Positions 24,877-33,633 are shown, counted from the first letter of the stretch. The stretch: DNA of 64,000 nt from Archangium sp. (GCA_030681645.1 JAUXRX010000027.1:16119-80118); one strand, 5' to 3'. Made by a program: numbers and translations. Notes: generated by a model from the sequence alone, not told the origin.

Positions 24877-25224
24877 ATGAATCCTGACTACGTCCCCTGG
24901 CTGGTGTTCGGCGGTGTCTTCGCCGCGTTGATGATCTTCAAGCGGCTCGGGCAGATCTCCTCTGCGAAGGCGCGCCAGCTGGTGCAGTCGGGCGCTAAGT
25001 TGGTCGACGTGCGCAGCGCGGCCGAGTTCGCCTCGGGCCACATTCCCGGCGCGGTCAACGTGCCGGTCGGTGAGCTGGGCGCGAAGGTGAAGTCGCTCGG
25101 CGCGAAGGACAAGCCCGTCATCGTCTACTGCGCGTCAGGCACGCGCAGCGCCATGGCCCGCTCGGTGCTCAAGGGCCAGGGCTTCGCCCAGGTGTTCAAC
25201 CTGGGCTCGATGAGCCGCTGGTAG
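24877..25224 (+). CDS. Membrane-anchored rhodanese-like sulfurtransferase
   Basis: 115 residues: one N-terminal membrane helix (VPWLVFGGVFAALMIF, about 6-21) and a single rhodanese domain. The domain has LVDVRSAAEFASGHIPGAVN (42-61) and active-site loop CASGTRS (about 91-97), whose Cys carries the persulfide and whose six-residue loop is typical for rhodanese rather than Cdc25. It likely faces the cytoplasm and moves sulfane sulfur to an acceptor. The C-terminus is short, ending just after the last strand. The stop abuts the stop of the convergent large lipoprotein gene with no intervening base. Confidence 0.92.
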   Translation: MNPDYVPWLVFGGVFAALMIFKRLGQISSAKARQLVQSGAKLVDVRSAAEFASGHIPGAVNVPVGELGAKVKSLGAKDKPVIVYCASGTRSAMARSVLKGQGFAQVFNLGSMSRW

Positions 25225-28200
25225 TCAGAAGCAGGACTGGACGTACTGGATCTCGAGCGGCACACCCGGCTGCGGAGTCGCGGTCGAGTTGAACTTGATC
25301 GAGTTCGACGCCGCGTCGTACCACCAGGTGGTGCAGCCGGCTTCCTGTGCGCAACCCATCACCACCTGGCCGTTGACCCGCACCACCACCTGCTGCATCG
25401 CCTGGTCGGGCGAGTTGTTCAGGTAGAACTGCGTGCGGTAGCCGAACGCCGTGCGCCCCAGGTTCTGCAGCGTCGAGGCCCAGTTGGTGTTGCAGATCTC
25501 GTCGGCCACGCCCGAGGTGTACTGGACGATGGGCGAGTAGCGCCCCGAGTTCGCGCCCGTGTCGTCGTAGGTGCAGCCGCTCGGCGCCGTGCCCAGCGTC
25601 GGGGTGATCGCGCTGAAGGTGAAGTACGAGAGCCGCTGGAAGCCTTTCACGTTCACCAGGAGGTTTTGGTAGTACGTGACCGGCTGCGTCGACTGGTCGC
25701 TCGCGTCCGAGATGATCACCACCGCCAGGTTGGCGTCGGTGCGCAGGAAGCCCGCATTCTCCGCAGAGATGACCGGCGGGGTGAGCGCCATCACCGCCGT
25801 GGACAGCGCGGTCTCACCGCCAGCGCCGTCGGTGCCGACGTTCACCAGCCGCGAGAACACCGAGCTGACCGCGGGCGTGGTGGGCTTCACGTACTTGAGG
25901 CCCGTGGGAGAATCGACCACCAGCTTGCCGCCCCAGCCCTTCGAGTTGTTGGAGAAGCAGCCGAAGCCCGGCACGCACTCCATCTGCGCCTCGGTCGTGG
26001 TGGTGACGCCGATCTGGTAGTCGACGTTCGCCGCGACGGCGTACTGGATGAACGAGCTGAAGTTGGCCGCCAGCGCGTTCTGCTTGTCCTGCATCGAGCA
26101 CGAGTCATCGACCACCAGCAGGATGTCGGCCCGGGGCTGGAGGTCCTGCGTGTACGTGTCGACCTGGATGCCCGTGGTGTCGCCGCGGCCCTGCAGGCCC
26201 ACCAGGTAGGTGATGCTCTGCCCGTTCTGGATGGCGTCGATCGCCACCGCGCCCGAGTCGCTGCCCACGTCGATGGGGCGGTACGCGGCCTGGAAGACCA
26301 CCGGCGAGGCGCCGCCCGGGTTGATGACCAGCCCGCCGCCGGGAATGGTCGGGGTGGAGGTGAGGCGGAACTCGGGGCAGGGCATGGTGCCCGGGCAGTT
26401 CGGCCCGCCGGGCGGCTGGCCACCGGGGGCCTGCATCGAGAAGCCGTTGACCGTCACCGGCGCGCTGCACGTGTTGTAGATGGTGAAGTTGCGCGACGCC
26501 GAGCTGCACATGACCTTCACCGTGCCGAAGTCCATCGGGTCGGGCGTGACGGTGAGGCACGACGGGCCCACCGACGCGCGCAGCGGAATCGACGCCTGCG
26601 GCCGCGCGGCCGAGGTGCTGTTGAAGACGAGCTGGCCGGTGAGGGTCTGCAGCATGGTGGGCGTGGGGCCGGTGGGCGCCGCGCGCACCACCACCTGGAA
26701 GGACTCCTGCGGCTGCAGCTCTTTCTCGACGATGTTGCCGCCGACGATGGAGAACGCGAGGTCGCTGCCCGCGCCCAGCTCGATGCCCGAGAGGTAGCAG
26801 GTCTCGCCCGCGGTCACCGAGTTGTTGGTGATGGTGATGGGCAGGTCCTTCTGCGTGCCCGGCGTCACCAGCCCGAAGTTCGCCTGCGCGGGCGAGGTGA
26901 CGAAGGTGCAGGGCGGCAGCTGCTGCACGTCGGCGGTGAAGTTCACCGTGATGGAAGGCTCACCGACGTCGTTGCTGTAGAGCGTGAAGCTCGCCGACTT
27001 CATCCCGATCGACTGCGGCTTGAGGGTGACCGTGAGGTCCACGAAGTTCTGCCCGGCGATCGCCTGCAGGCCCACCGTGGGGTTGTAGGGGGAGCCGAGC
27101 GCGACCACGAACTCATCGGCCGCCGTGCCCGCCGCGGGAACCAGATCGAACAGCGGCAGCTGGCCGGGCGTGCCGTCCATCGCCACCTGGCCCAGATAGA
27201 GGTTCGAGGTCGGGTCGGGCATCGGCGGGCGGCTGCCCACGTTCTGCACGTTCACCTTCCGCTGCACCGAGAAGTTGGTGTTGCCGGGGAAGAAGCCGAC
27301 GCGGCCGAACGCCAGGGTGGGGCGGGGCGCGACGCGAATGCGCGGGCCGCCGCCGGTGCAGGTGAGCGCGATGGTGCCGCCCGGAGTCTGCGTCAGGCCG
27401 GTGAGGAAGGTGATGCTGCCCGTGCGCGCGCCCAGCTGCGAGGGGTTGCACGCGATCTTCATGGGGAAGGGCACGCTGTTGCCGGGAATGCTGAGCCTGG
27501 TGGCGTCCGTGCCCGCGGGCACCGCGTGGTAGAAGTCGGCCCCGTTCGTCGAGGTGACCTGGGTGAGCACCACCGGCACCGAGGCGGGGTTGACGAACAC
27601 CACTTCCTTGATCGCCTCCGAGCCCGGGTTCACGAAGCCGTAGGCGAGCGACGACGGGCTCCAGGTGAGCGTCTCGTTGCTGCCGATGCCGCGGATGATC
27701 ACGGTCTGCTCCGGGCACTCGCCCGCGCCGCGCAGCACCACCGTCGCCTCGTAGGCGCGCAGCTCGGTGGGCGAGAAGGTGATCACCACGTCGGTGCTCG
27801 ACATCGGCGCCACCGGCACCTGGCCCACCGGGGTGTTCATCGCGAAGCCGAAGTTCGCCGCGTCAGCGCCGGCGATGGGGCCGGAATGGCCGAAGGCGGG
27901 CAGGCTGGTGGGGTTGGCGAACGGCACCGAGAAGGGCAGCGTCTCGCCGATGGGCGTCTTGCCGAAGTCGATGACGGTGGGGAGATCGCACGAGCCCTTC
28001 TCCCCCTGGCCGATGAGGGTGATCACCGCGGTCGAGTCTTCGACGCGCGTGCCCTCGGTGCTGAGCTTGAGCTTCGAGAGGTAGCTGCCCTTGAGGCCGC
28101 GCGGGGTGAAGGAGACGGTGAACTCCTGCTGCTCGTTGGGCTCGAGCACCACGCTCTCGAACTCCGACTCGAAGGCGCTGGTGTCGCTGGGCACCACCGC

Positions 28201-28500
28201 GCGCGGCGGCCCGAACGCCACGTCATCGCCCTCGGTCAGCTCGAGCTTCGTGAGCGTGAGCTTCGCCGAGCCCGTGTTCTTGAGCGTCATCGTCTGCGAC
28301 TTGCGCTCACCCACCAGCGCGAGGCCGAAGTCGTAGGTGGCGTCGCGGTTGGTGATGCGATCGCCGACCGCGTCGCGCCAGATGACGACGATCTCGCCGT
28401 TCGAGCGGCCGATGCCGGGACCGCCACAGTCACAACCTGAAGCGGCGAGCACGACGGCGGACAAAACCAACGCGCTGCGCGCGAAGAACGAAGGACGCAT
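25225..28500 (-). CDS. Large surface lipoprotein with repeated choice-of-anchor D (ASH-like) domains and vWA-like domain
   Basis: 1091 residues. Lipoprotein signal (LVLSAVVLAASGC). At least six beta-sandwich repeats recognisable by the D/Y-F/YG-x-V motif starting each: YDFGLALVGE, IDFGKTPIGE, LAYGFVNPGS, LAFGRVGFFPG, ANFGLVTPGT, MDFGTVKVMC, each followed by strands ending in NTG/NPxS/NNS. This is the choice-of-anchor D (ASPM-SPD2-Hydin-like) pattern. From about residue 790 comes a von Willebrand A-like domain with MIDAS-type DDSCSM in ILLVVDDSCSMQDKQ, and VVIISDASDQS later. The C-terminus is strand-rich with several Cys. Probably an adhesin or structural surface protein binding metal through the vWA domain. 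Divergent from the Cys-rich lipoprotein gene, with 239 bp between. Confidence 0.85.
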   Translation of the reverse strand: MRPSFFARSALVLSAVVLAASGCDCGGPGIGRSNGEIVVIWRDAVGDRITNRDATYDFGLALVGERKSQTMTLKNTGSAKLTLTKLELTEGDDVAFGPPRAVVPSDTSAFESEFESVVLEPNEQQEFTVSFTPRGLKGSYLSKLKLSTEGTRVEDSTAVITLIGQGEKGSCDLPTVIDFGKTPIGETLPFSVPFANPTSLPAFGHSGPIAGADAANFGFAMNTPVGQVPVAPMSSTDVVITFSPTELRAYEATVVLRGAGECPEQTVIIRGIGSNETLTWSPSSLAYGFVNPGSEAIKEVVFVNPASVPVVLTQVTSTNGADFYHAVPAGTDATRLSIPGNSVPFPMKIACNPSQLGARTGSITFLTGLTQTPGGTIALTCTGGGPRIRVAPRPTLAFGRVGFFPGNTNFSVQRKVNVQNVGSRPPMPDPTSNLYLGQVAMDGTPGQLPLFDLVPAAGTAADEFVVALGSPYNPTVGLQAIAGQNFVDLTVTLKPQSIGMKSASFTLYSNDVGEPSITVNFTADVQQLPPCTFVTSPAQANFGLVTPGTQKDLPITITNNSVTAGETCYLSGIELGAGSDLAFSIVGGNIVEKELQPQESFQVVVRAAPTGPTPTMLQTLTGQLVFNSTSAARPQASIPLRASVGPSCLTVTPDPMDFGTVKVMCSSASRNFTIYNTCSAPVTVNGFSMQAPGGQPPGGPNCPGTMPCPEFRLTSTPTIPGGGLVINPGGASPVVFQAAYRPIDVGSDSGAVAIDAIQNGQSITYLVGLQGRGDTTGIQVDTYTQDLQPRADILLVVDDSCSMQDKQNALAANFSSFIQYAVAANVDYQIGVTTTTEAQMECVPGFGCFSNNSKGWGGKLVVDSPTGLKYVKPTTPAVSSVFSRLVNVGTDGAGGETALSTAVMALTPPVISAENAGFLRTDANLAVVIISDASDQSTQPVTYYQNLLVNVKGFQRLSYFTFSAITPTLGTAPSGCTYDDTGANSGRYSPIVQYTSGVADEICNTNWASTLQNLGRTAFGYRTQFYLNNSPDQAMQQVVVRVNGQVVMGCAQEAGCTTWWYDAASNSIKFNSTATPQPGVPLEIQYVQSCF

Positions 28501-28739
28501 GTGGGGAACTCCAAAGCGATGAAAGGCGGCGCATCCTGTTGCTGTAGGTCGGGGAGATCAACCCCCCGACATGTGCGACTTCCCGCGTCATGGCTTGAGC
28601 TGACGCAGCGGTCCGCACACCGGAGGTTTTCTCAGCCCCTGAGAAGGGCTCGGCGAGCCACTTGTGGGGTCTATGCGCAATGTGTAGACGACGGCACCAG
28701 ATTCGGGGACTGAGCCGGCCCCTCAGGAGATCCACCACC

Positions 28740-29804
28740 ATGCGTTCGAACACCACCCAGGCGCTGATCCTCGGGGTCACGATTGGTTTTGTCCTCGCTG
28801 TCTTCCCCTCGTGCGGTCCGACGAGGCCCCCGCTGCGCTGCAACGCCAGCAACTGTGACGGCTGCTGCGACGACACCGCGTCCTGTTTCAAGGGCACCTC
28901 GACCGAGGCCTGCGGCGCGGGCGGCGCGAGCTGCTCGGTCTGCGCAGGCGGCCAGATGTGCGCGAAGATCGATCAGAACGCCGAGTTCGGCGGGCGCTGC
29001 ACGGGCACCGGCGTTGGCGGCGGCGGCGGCGGCGCGACGGGCGGCGGCACGGGCGGCGGCTCCACCGGTGGCGGCACCGGCGGCGGCGCGACGGGCGGCG
29101 GCTCGGGCAACGACGGCGGCACCTGCAACGCGACGAGCTGCGCGAACGGCTGCTGCACGGCCGCGGGCGTCTGCATCACCACCACCACCCCCTCGCGCTG
29201 CGGCGCGGGCGGCGCGACGTGCTCGAGCTGCATGATGGGCAACACCTGCGTGAGCGGCACCTGCACGCCGTGCACGGGCTGCATCGACATCAACACCGGC
29301 GCTTGCCAGGCCGGCACGAGCGACACCCAGTGCGGCAAGATGGGCGGCTTCTGCCAGACCTGCGACAGCGCGGCCGGCCAGACCTGCCAGGGCGGCACCT
29401 GCTTCGGTGGCACCACCTGCAACGCGTCGACCTGCATGGGCTGCTGCGACGGCAACAACTGCATGCTCCCCGCGATGTACACCAACGCCCAGTGCGGCCA
29501 GGGCGCGTTCGGCGCGGCCTGCACCACGTGCCTCAGCGGCGCCACCTGCGACGCGCTCGACGCGGGCGCCTGCGTGGGCGGCGGCGGCACGGGCGGTGGC
29601 GGCGGCGGAGGCTTCCCGGGCCTCGACGGCGGTCTGACCTTCGACATCTGCGCGCTCAACGGACTCCCGTGCCCCGCGAACAAGTGCTGCCAGCCGATCG
29701 CCGCGGCCCTCTCCGCCACCGGCTCCAGCTGCGTGAGCGACGGGGCGGCCTGCGACCTCGGCTTCTCCGGCAGCTGCGTCGGCGCGACCCAGACCTGCCA
29801 GTGA
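28740..29804 (+). CDS. Cys-rich module lipoprotein
   Basis: 354-residue lipoprotein (ILGVTIGFVLAVFPSCG, lipobox PSC). The mature protein is built of Cys modules of the form C-x4-C-x(1-2)-GCC ... CG-xx-G-xx-C-xx-C: CNASNCDGCC, CNATSCANGCC and CNASTCMGCC begin three clear copies, and CGAGGASCSVC, CGAGGATCSSC and GAFGAACTTC end them; further partial copies occur. Gly/Thr linkers separate modules. Over 40 Cys residues are present. The C-terminal end (LNGLPCPANKCCQP) is another Cys cluster. No enzyme domain. AGGAG lies eight bases before the ATG. The same module stands N-terminal to unrelated domains in the genes at 6519 and 63273, so it may be a surface attachment or matrix-binding unit. Confidence 0.85.
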   Translation: MRSNTTQALILGVTIGFVLAVFPSCGPTRPPLRCNASNCDGCCDDTASCFKGTSTEACGAGGASCSVCAGGQMCAKIDQNAEFGGRCTGTGVGGGGGGATGGGTGGGSTGGGTGGGATGGGSGNDGGTCNATSCANGCCTAAGVCITTTTPSRCGAGGATCSSCMMGNTCVSGTCTPCTGCIDINTGACQAGTSDTQCGKMGGFCQTCDSAAGQTCQGGTCFGGTTCNASTCMGCCDGNNCMLPAMYTNAQCGQGAFGAACTTCLSGATCDALDAGACVGGGGTGGGGGGGFPGLDGGLTFDICALNGLPCPANKCCQPIAAALSATGSSCVSDGAACDLGFSGSCVGATQTCQ

Positions 29805-29829
29805 CCTGAGGGCCGCCGTCGAGGGGCTG

Positions 29830-32637
29830 ATGTGGCCGATCGACAGCGCTGGAACACTCCTCTGGCAGAAGACGGCCGGAGGCCTGGCGCTGGGCCTGCG
29901 TGAAGAGTCCGACGTTCCGCCGCGCACGCTGACGCGGCTGCGCGAGCACGTGACCCTCGATGGGCGCCCGCCGCGCGAGGGGCTCTTCACCGGCACCGGG
30001 GTGCTCCGGCTCGGTGGAACGCAGCTGGCCCACTGGGACGGAGCGCAGCTCAGCCGCATCACCACCCTGTGTCCCTTCGAGCTGCGCTACCTCGCCGAGA
30101 CGGGCTTCCCGCACCCGCGCGCGCACTCGGGCGCAGACGATTCGCCGCTCACCGATCTCCACACGCACTTCGCCGGTTGTCTGCGGCCCGAGACGCTGCT
30201 CGAGCTGGGCGCGCTCCACGGCCTCACCTTGAACGGCGCCCTGCTCGAGGACGCCGGCGTCCGCGGGCTCACCGGCGACGTTCCGCTCACCGCGCTCGAG
30301 CCCGCGCACCTGCGAAGGCTGGCGAGCGCGCTCTGCCTGCCAGCCGATCGCCAATCGACCTTCCGCGACATGGAGCGCGCGTACCGGCTGCGCGGGCCCT
30401 TCACCAAGTCACTGCGGCTCTTCCCTGCGCTGCTCGACGCCGTGGCGGCCGACTACGCCGCGATGGGGGTGCGTCACGTCGAGCTGTCCATCGGCGATCT
30501 CTACCGGCGCGACTGGCTGGTGGCGGCCATCGAGGGCGCGGCGCGGGCGCAGGCGGCGCACGGGCTCACGCTGCGCTTCCTCACCGCCCTCTCGCGGCAC
30601 AACGACGCGGAGTGGGACGACGACCTGCTCGCCCGCCTCGAGACGCTCGGCGGCTGCCGCGAGCTGGTGGGCGTGGACTGGATGGGCCACGAGACCAACT
30701 CCACGCGCGCGTTCCAGGCTCGCATCACCCGCCTGGCGCAGTGGGCCCACGTGCACCGGCCCGGTTTCGTCATCCGCGTGCACGCGGGCGAGAACCCCGC
30801 GTTTCCCGAGAACGTGAAGCTCGCGTGCGAGGCGGTGAAGGGCTGCGACGTGACGCTGCGCATCGGTCACGCGCTGTACGGCAGTGACGAGGCGCTCGAG
30901 CAGCTCCGCTCCACCGGCGCGTACGTCGAGCTCAACCTCACCTCGAACTTCACGCTCAACAACATCCACTCCACCGCCGAGGTGCCGTTGCTGCAGTTGT
31001 TGTCGGCGGGCGTGCATTGCGTGCTGGGCACCGATGGGCCGGGGCTGTACGGCACGACGCCGGGCGACGAGCTGCGCGCGGCGCGGCTGGCGGGGCTGAC
31101 CGACCCGCAGCGCCAGGCCCTGAAGGAAACCGAGGCACGCTATCTCGCGGCGGCGCAGTCCTCCCTCTCCCTGCGCAGCGGGGAGAGGGGCCGAGTGTGG
31201 ACGGCGAACGAGTTCGTGGTGCCCGCTGACCCGCCGCCGCGCGCGTACACGCCCGAGGTCGCGGCCCGGAACGCGGCTGCTCGCGACGCACGCCGCGCGG
31301 CGCTGCTGGCCAGGTTCGCGGAGCTGGGGGTGGAGGTGGGCGCGTCCACCCCGAGCGGGTCGATCGAAGTGGCCGCCGTGCACCCCGAGCGGAGTCGAGG
31401 GCCGAGTTCCTTCGCGCCGGGGAGCGCATCGCTCGCCACAGCTCGGGACGAACCGGGTGGGGGGCCCATTCCACCCGCGGCGCGGGTGGTGTGCATCGCT
31501 GGCGCGTGGAAGCAGGCGTGGGCCTCCGCGTCGGAGCAAAGCCGCCGGCGAATCATCACCGTGCTCGAGGCGCTGATCGCCGGGCTGCCCGCAGACACCC
31601 TGCTCGTCACCGGTGGCACGAGCGCGGGCGTGGAAGGCGAGGTGCATCGGCTCGCGCAGGTGCATGGCCGACGCGTGCTGGCCACGGTGGTCGAGGCGAC
31701 CGAGGTGGCGGATCTCGGCCCGGGCCCGACGCACGCCGTGCTGCTCGCCGCCACGCCGCACGAGAAGGCCCCGAAGCTGTACGGGCTGATGAAGGAGCTC
31801 GACGCGCTGTGCCTGTTCTTCGGGGGCGGCAACGTGGTGCACGACGAGCTGCGCGCGGCGGCGAACCTGCGGCTGCGCTACCTCGCGCTGGCTGACGTCG
31901 ATGGGGCGAGCGGCCGGCACGCGCGCGTGGTGCCACACCGCGCGTTTCACTCGGCGGCCGAGGCGCTGCGCCGGGTGGACGATCGCGCGTTCTTCCGCGA
32001 GGCCTTCGCGCCGTTCTGGCATCCAGGCGTCAACCCGACGGTCGACGTGGTGGTGCTCGCACCTCTCCCCGCTGCAGAGCGCGTTGAAGCAGGCGCCGCG
32101 ACTCCGCCCGGCCTGAACGGAGCTGGCCCAATCCGTTCAGCCAAAGCGAAGTCGAGGGCCCTTCTTCATGCGCAGGGAGAGAGAGTCTCGGTGCTGCTCA
32201 TTCGCCGCCACGATGACGCCGCGGCCGAGCCCGGCCAGTGGGCGCTGCCCGGCGGCTTCGTTCACACCCACGCCGCGCGTGGTGCCCCCTTCACCTTCGA
32301 CGACGAGCAGCCGCTCGACACCGCGGTCCGCGAGGTGGAAGAAGAGGCGGGCCTCGCCCTGCGCGCGCTGCGCGGGCAATTCGAGCTCGTCGCCGAGGTG
32401 GAAGGCTCGGGCCGCGACGAGCGGGACAGCCCCGCGGCCTGGAGCCGCACCTCGCTCTTCCGCGTCACCCTCGACGAGGCGCACGCCCGCAAACCCATCG
32501 CCGGTGGTGACGACGCGTCAGACGCGCGCTGGTTTCCGCTCGACGCGCTGCCGCCGCGGCTCGCGTTCGATCACGCGAAGCTGCTCGCGCTCGCGCTGAG
32601 CCGCGCACCCCGCGCGGAGCCGAGGGGGCCAGGCTGA
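29830..32637 (+). CDS. Adenosine deaminase-like + SLOG-like + Nudix triple fusion
   Basis: 935-residue cytosolic protein (no signal or membrane segment). (1) About 100-440: amidohydrolase-fold adenosine deaminase-like domain with metal motif LHTHFAG (His111, His113), HAGE (318-321; His318 and catalytic Glu321), RIGHALYG (His347) and GTDGPGLYG (Asp402). In classical deaminases the last motif is TDDP; the second Asp is Gly403 here. (2) About 550-715: Rossmann-like domain with VVCIAGAWKQ, VTGGTSAGVEGEVHRLA and CLFFGGGNVVHDEL, which I read as a SLOG (LOG/DprA-like) nucleotide-binding domain. (3) About 785-925: Nudix hydrolase with PGQWALPGGF and box half AVREVEEEAGL, with a longer-than-usual insert before the Glu. 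Linkers at 440-460, 518-545 and 765-785 include repeat-derived sequence (VHPERSRG). The ATG follows GAGGGG. It lies 25 bp after the Cys-rich lipoprotein but is unrelated in type. It likely deaminates and hydrolyses nucleotides or nucleoside derivatives; substrate unknown. Confidence 0.8.
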   Translation: MWPIDSAGTLLWQKTAGGLALGLREESDVPPRTLTRLREHVTLDGRPPREGLFTGTGVLRLGGTQLAHWDGAQLSRITTLCPFELRYLAETGFPHPRAHSGADDSPLTDLHTHFAGCLRPETLLELGALHGLTLNGALLEDAGVRGLTGDVPLTALEPAHLRRLASALCLPADRQSTFRDMERAYRLRGPFTKSLRLFPALLDAVAADYAAMGVRHVELSIGDLYRRDWLVAAIEGAARAQAAHGLTLRFLTALSRHNDAEWDDDLLARLETLGGCRELVGVDWMGHETNSTRAFQARITRLAQWAHVHRPGFVIRVHAGENPAFPENVKLACEAVKGCDVTLRIGHALYGSDEALEQLRSTGAYVELNLTSNFTLNNIHSTAEVPLLQLLSAGVHCVLGTDGPGLYGTTPGDELRAARLAGLTDPQRQALKETEARYLAAAQSSLSLRSGERGRVWTANEFVVPADPPPRAYTPEVAARNAAARDARRAALLARFAELGVEVGASTPSGSIEVAAVHPERSRGPSSFAPGSASLATARDEPGGGPIPPAARVVCIAGAWKQAWASASEQSRRRIITVLEALIAGLPADTLLVTGGTSAGVEGEVHRLAQVHGRRVLATVVEATEVADLGPGPTHAVLLAATPHEKAPKLYGLMKELDALCLFFGGGNVVHDELRAAANLRLRYLALADVDGASGRHARVVPHRAFHSAAEALRRVDDRAFFREAFAPFWHPGVNPTVDVVVLAPLPAAERVEAGAATPPGLNGAGPIRSAKAKSRALLHAQGERVSVLLIRRHDDAAAEPGQWALPGGFVHTHAARGAPFTFDDEQPLDTAVREVEEEAGLALRALRGQFELVAEVEGSGRDERDSPAAWSRTSLFRVTLDEAHARKPIAGGDDASDARWFPLDALPPRLAFDHAKLLALALSRAPRAEPRGPG
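31379..31402 (+). repeat. Dispersed palindromic repeat copy inside the fusion gene (linker 1-2)
   Basis: TGCACCCCGAGCGGAGTCGA followed by GGG, one arm of the dispersed element, is read in frame as VHPERSRG between the deaminase-like and SLOG-like domains. A related degenerate stretch (CCGTTCAGCCAAAGCGAAGT, then CGAGGG) lies at 32133-32158, in the linker before the Nudix domain. Confidence 0.75.
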
Positions 32638-32641
32638 GCGT

Positions 32642-33157
32642 TCAGGCCGCGACGCCGAGGCGCCGGGCCTTCATCTCGCCCAGGATCGACTGGAGCTCGT
32701 CGACGTACAGCAGCCGCTTGAGCGAGGGGAAGACGATCGACTCCTCGAACGCGTGGTGCGCCGCGAGGCGCTCGCGCAGGTCCTTCGCCGCGGCGCCCAG
32801 CTCGAAGCGCAGCGCGTGCAGGCGCGAGATGTCGCGCGAGAGGATGAGGCACAGCAGCCGGACCCGGGCCAGCGGCGCCTCGAGCGAGAGGTGCTGCAGC
32901 TTCATCTGCGTGAGGGCGTCGTCGACGACGTGGTGCCGCCCCGCCAGCCGCGGCGCCAGGGACAGCTCTTCGTCATCGCAGTGCATCGGCAACATCCACT
33001 CGACGTGATCCGAGATGGTGGTCGCCGTCTCGCGCGCGCCGCTGGTGGCGCTGCCGCCCGAGAGGCTCTCGGCCATCGCCGCGATCTGCCGGGCCTCGAT
33101 GTGCGCGTCGAGCAGCACCTCGACCACGTCACGCTCTTGCGGCAGGTCGAGTTGCAC
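32642..33157 (-). CDS. Hemerythrin-like (HHE) domain protein
   Basis: 171-residue all-helical cytosolic protein with the carboxylate/His iron ligands expected of a non-haem di-iron four-helix bundle: His19 (LDAHIEAR), His51, His59 with Glu63 (MHCDDEE), His89 (LQHLSL), and His135 with Glu139 (HHAFEES). Hemerythrin-like proteins bind O2, sense redox state or repair iron centres. The C-terminal PSLKRLLYVDEL is the usual closing helix. Convergent with the deaminase-Nudix fusion (4-bp gap). Divergent from the small lipoprotein gene, with a long hairpin repeat in the intergenic region. No partner visible. Confidence 0.85.
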   Translation of the reverse strand: MQLDLPQERDVVEVLLDAHIEARQIAAMAESLSGGSATSGARETATTISDHVEWMLPMHCDDEELSLAPRLAGRHHVVDDALTQMKLQHLSLEAPLARVRLLCLILSRDISRLHALRFELGAAAKDLRERLAAHHAFEESIVFPSLKRLLYVDELQSILGEMKARRLGVAA

Positions 33158-33224
33158 GGGCGACGGTGTACACCCTGGGCGCGTCGATCGAAACCCCGTT
33201 CACCCCGGGATCGGGCTCGTCACC

Positions 33225-33269
33225 GTTCACCCCGAGCGGAGTCGAGGGGCGACTCCGCTCGAGATGAAC
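33225..33269. repeat. Full palindromic copy of the dispersed repeat
   Basis: Arms GTTCACCCCGAGCGGAGTCG (33225-33244) and CGACTCCGCTCGAGATGAAC (33250-33269) pair with 18 of 20 positions, leaving an AGGGG loop. It lies in the 142-bp divergent gap between the hemerythrin and lipoprotein genes. It is the most complete of at least five related sequences in the window. Confidence 0.9.
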
Positions 33270-33299
33270 AGGCGCGCACCTCTGTGACACAGTGCGCTC

Positions 33300-33557
33300 A
33301 TGCTCCGCTGGCTGCTGTGGGCGATGGTGCTGTCGGGTTGCCGCTACCTCGGGCCGGTGGCTCCCCAGGTCACGCCCGAGCGGCCCTCGCTGCTCTCGGG
33401 CGGCAGCCCGGTTGATCCGACGCGCCAGCCACCGCTGCCCGCGCGCCGCTGCGTGGTGGACTGTGGGCCCGGCCATCAGTGCAACGAGAAGACCGCCGAG
33501 TGCGAGCCCGACCCCGCCCATCAGCCGCGAGACGGCGGCGCGCTGTGGCTGCCCTGA
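33300..33557 (+). CDS. Small Cys-containing lipoprotein
   Basis: 85 residues: signal MLRWLLWAMVLSGC with lipobox LSGC, then a Pro-rich stretch and a compact Cys motif CVVDCGPGHQCNEKTAECEP (four Cys), resembling a mini EGF/Dickkopf-like knot. No recognised family. First gene of a plus-strand run continuing into DUF1003 (76-bp gap). The signal peptide and codon usage make it credible despite its size. Confidence 0.68.
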   Translation: MLRWLLWAMVLSGCRYLGPVAPQVTPERPSLLSGGSPVDPTRQPPLPARRCVVDCGPGHQCNEKTAECEPDPAHQPRDGGALWLP

Positions 33558-33633
33558 TCAGTCGACCGACGCGCTGAGGCGGCCCCGCGCCGATCGCAGG
33601 TCCGGGGCGGATTGCACTGGAGTAAGAGAGGCC

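Noticed and set aside
22645..25041. 798-residue minus-strand frame spanning three plus-strand genes
   Set aside because: Antisense to three coupled genes with good start/stop junctions and a rhodanese domain; composition typical of shadow frames.
25666..28440. 924-residue plus-strand frame across the choice-of-anchor D gene
   Set aside because: Arg/His/Ala-rich antisense shadow; the minus-strand protein has clear repeats and signal peptide.
29830..32637. RADAR-type RdrB deaminase
   Set aside because: No RdrA-like ATPase gene adjoins it, and RdrB has no SLOG or Nudix parts; similarity is limited to the deaminase motifs.
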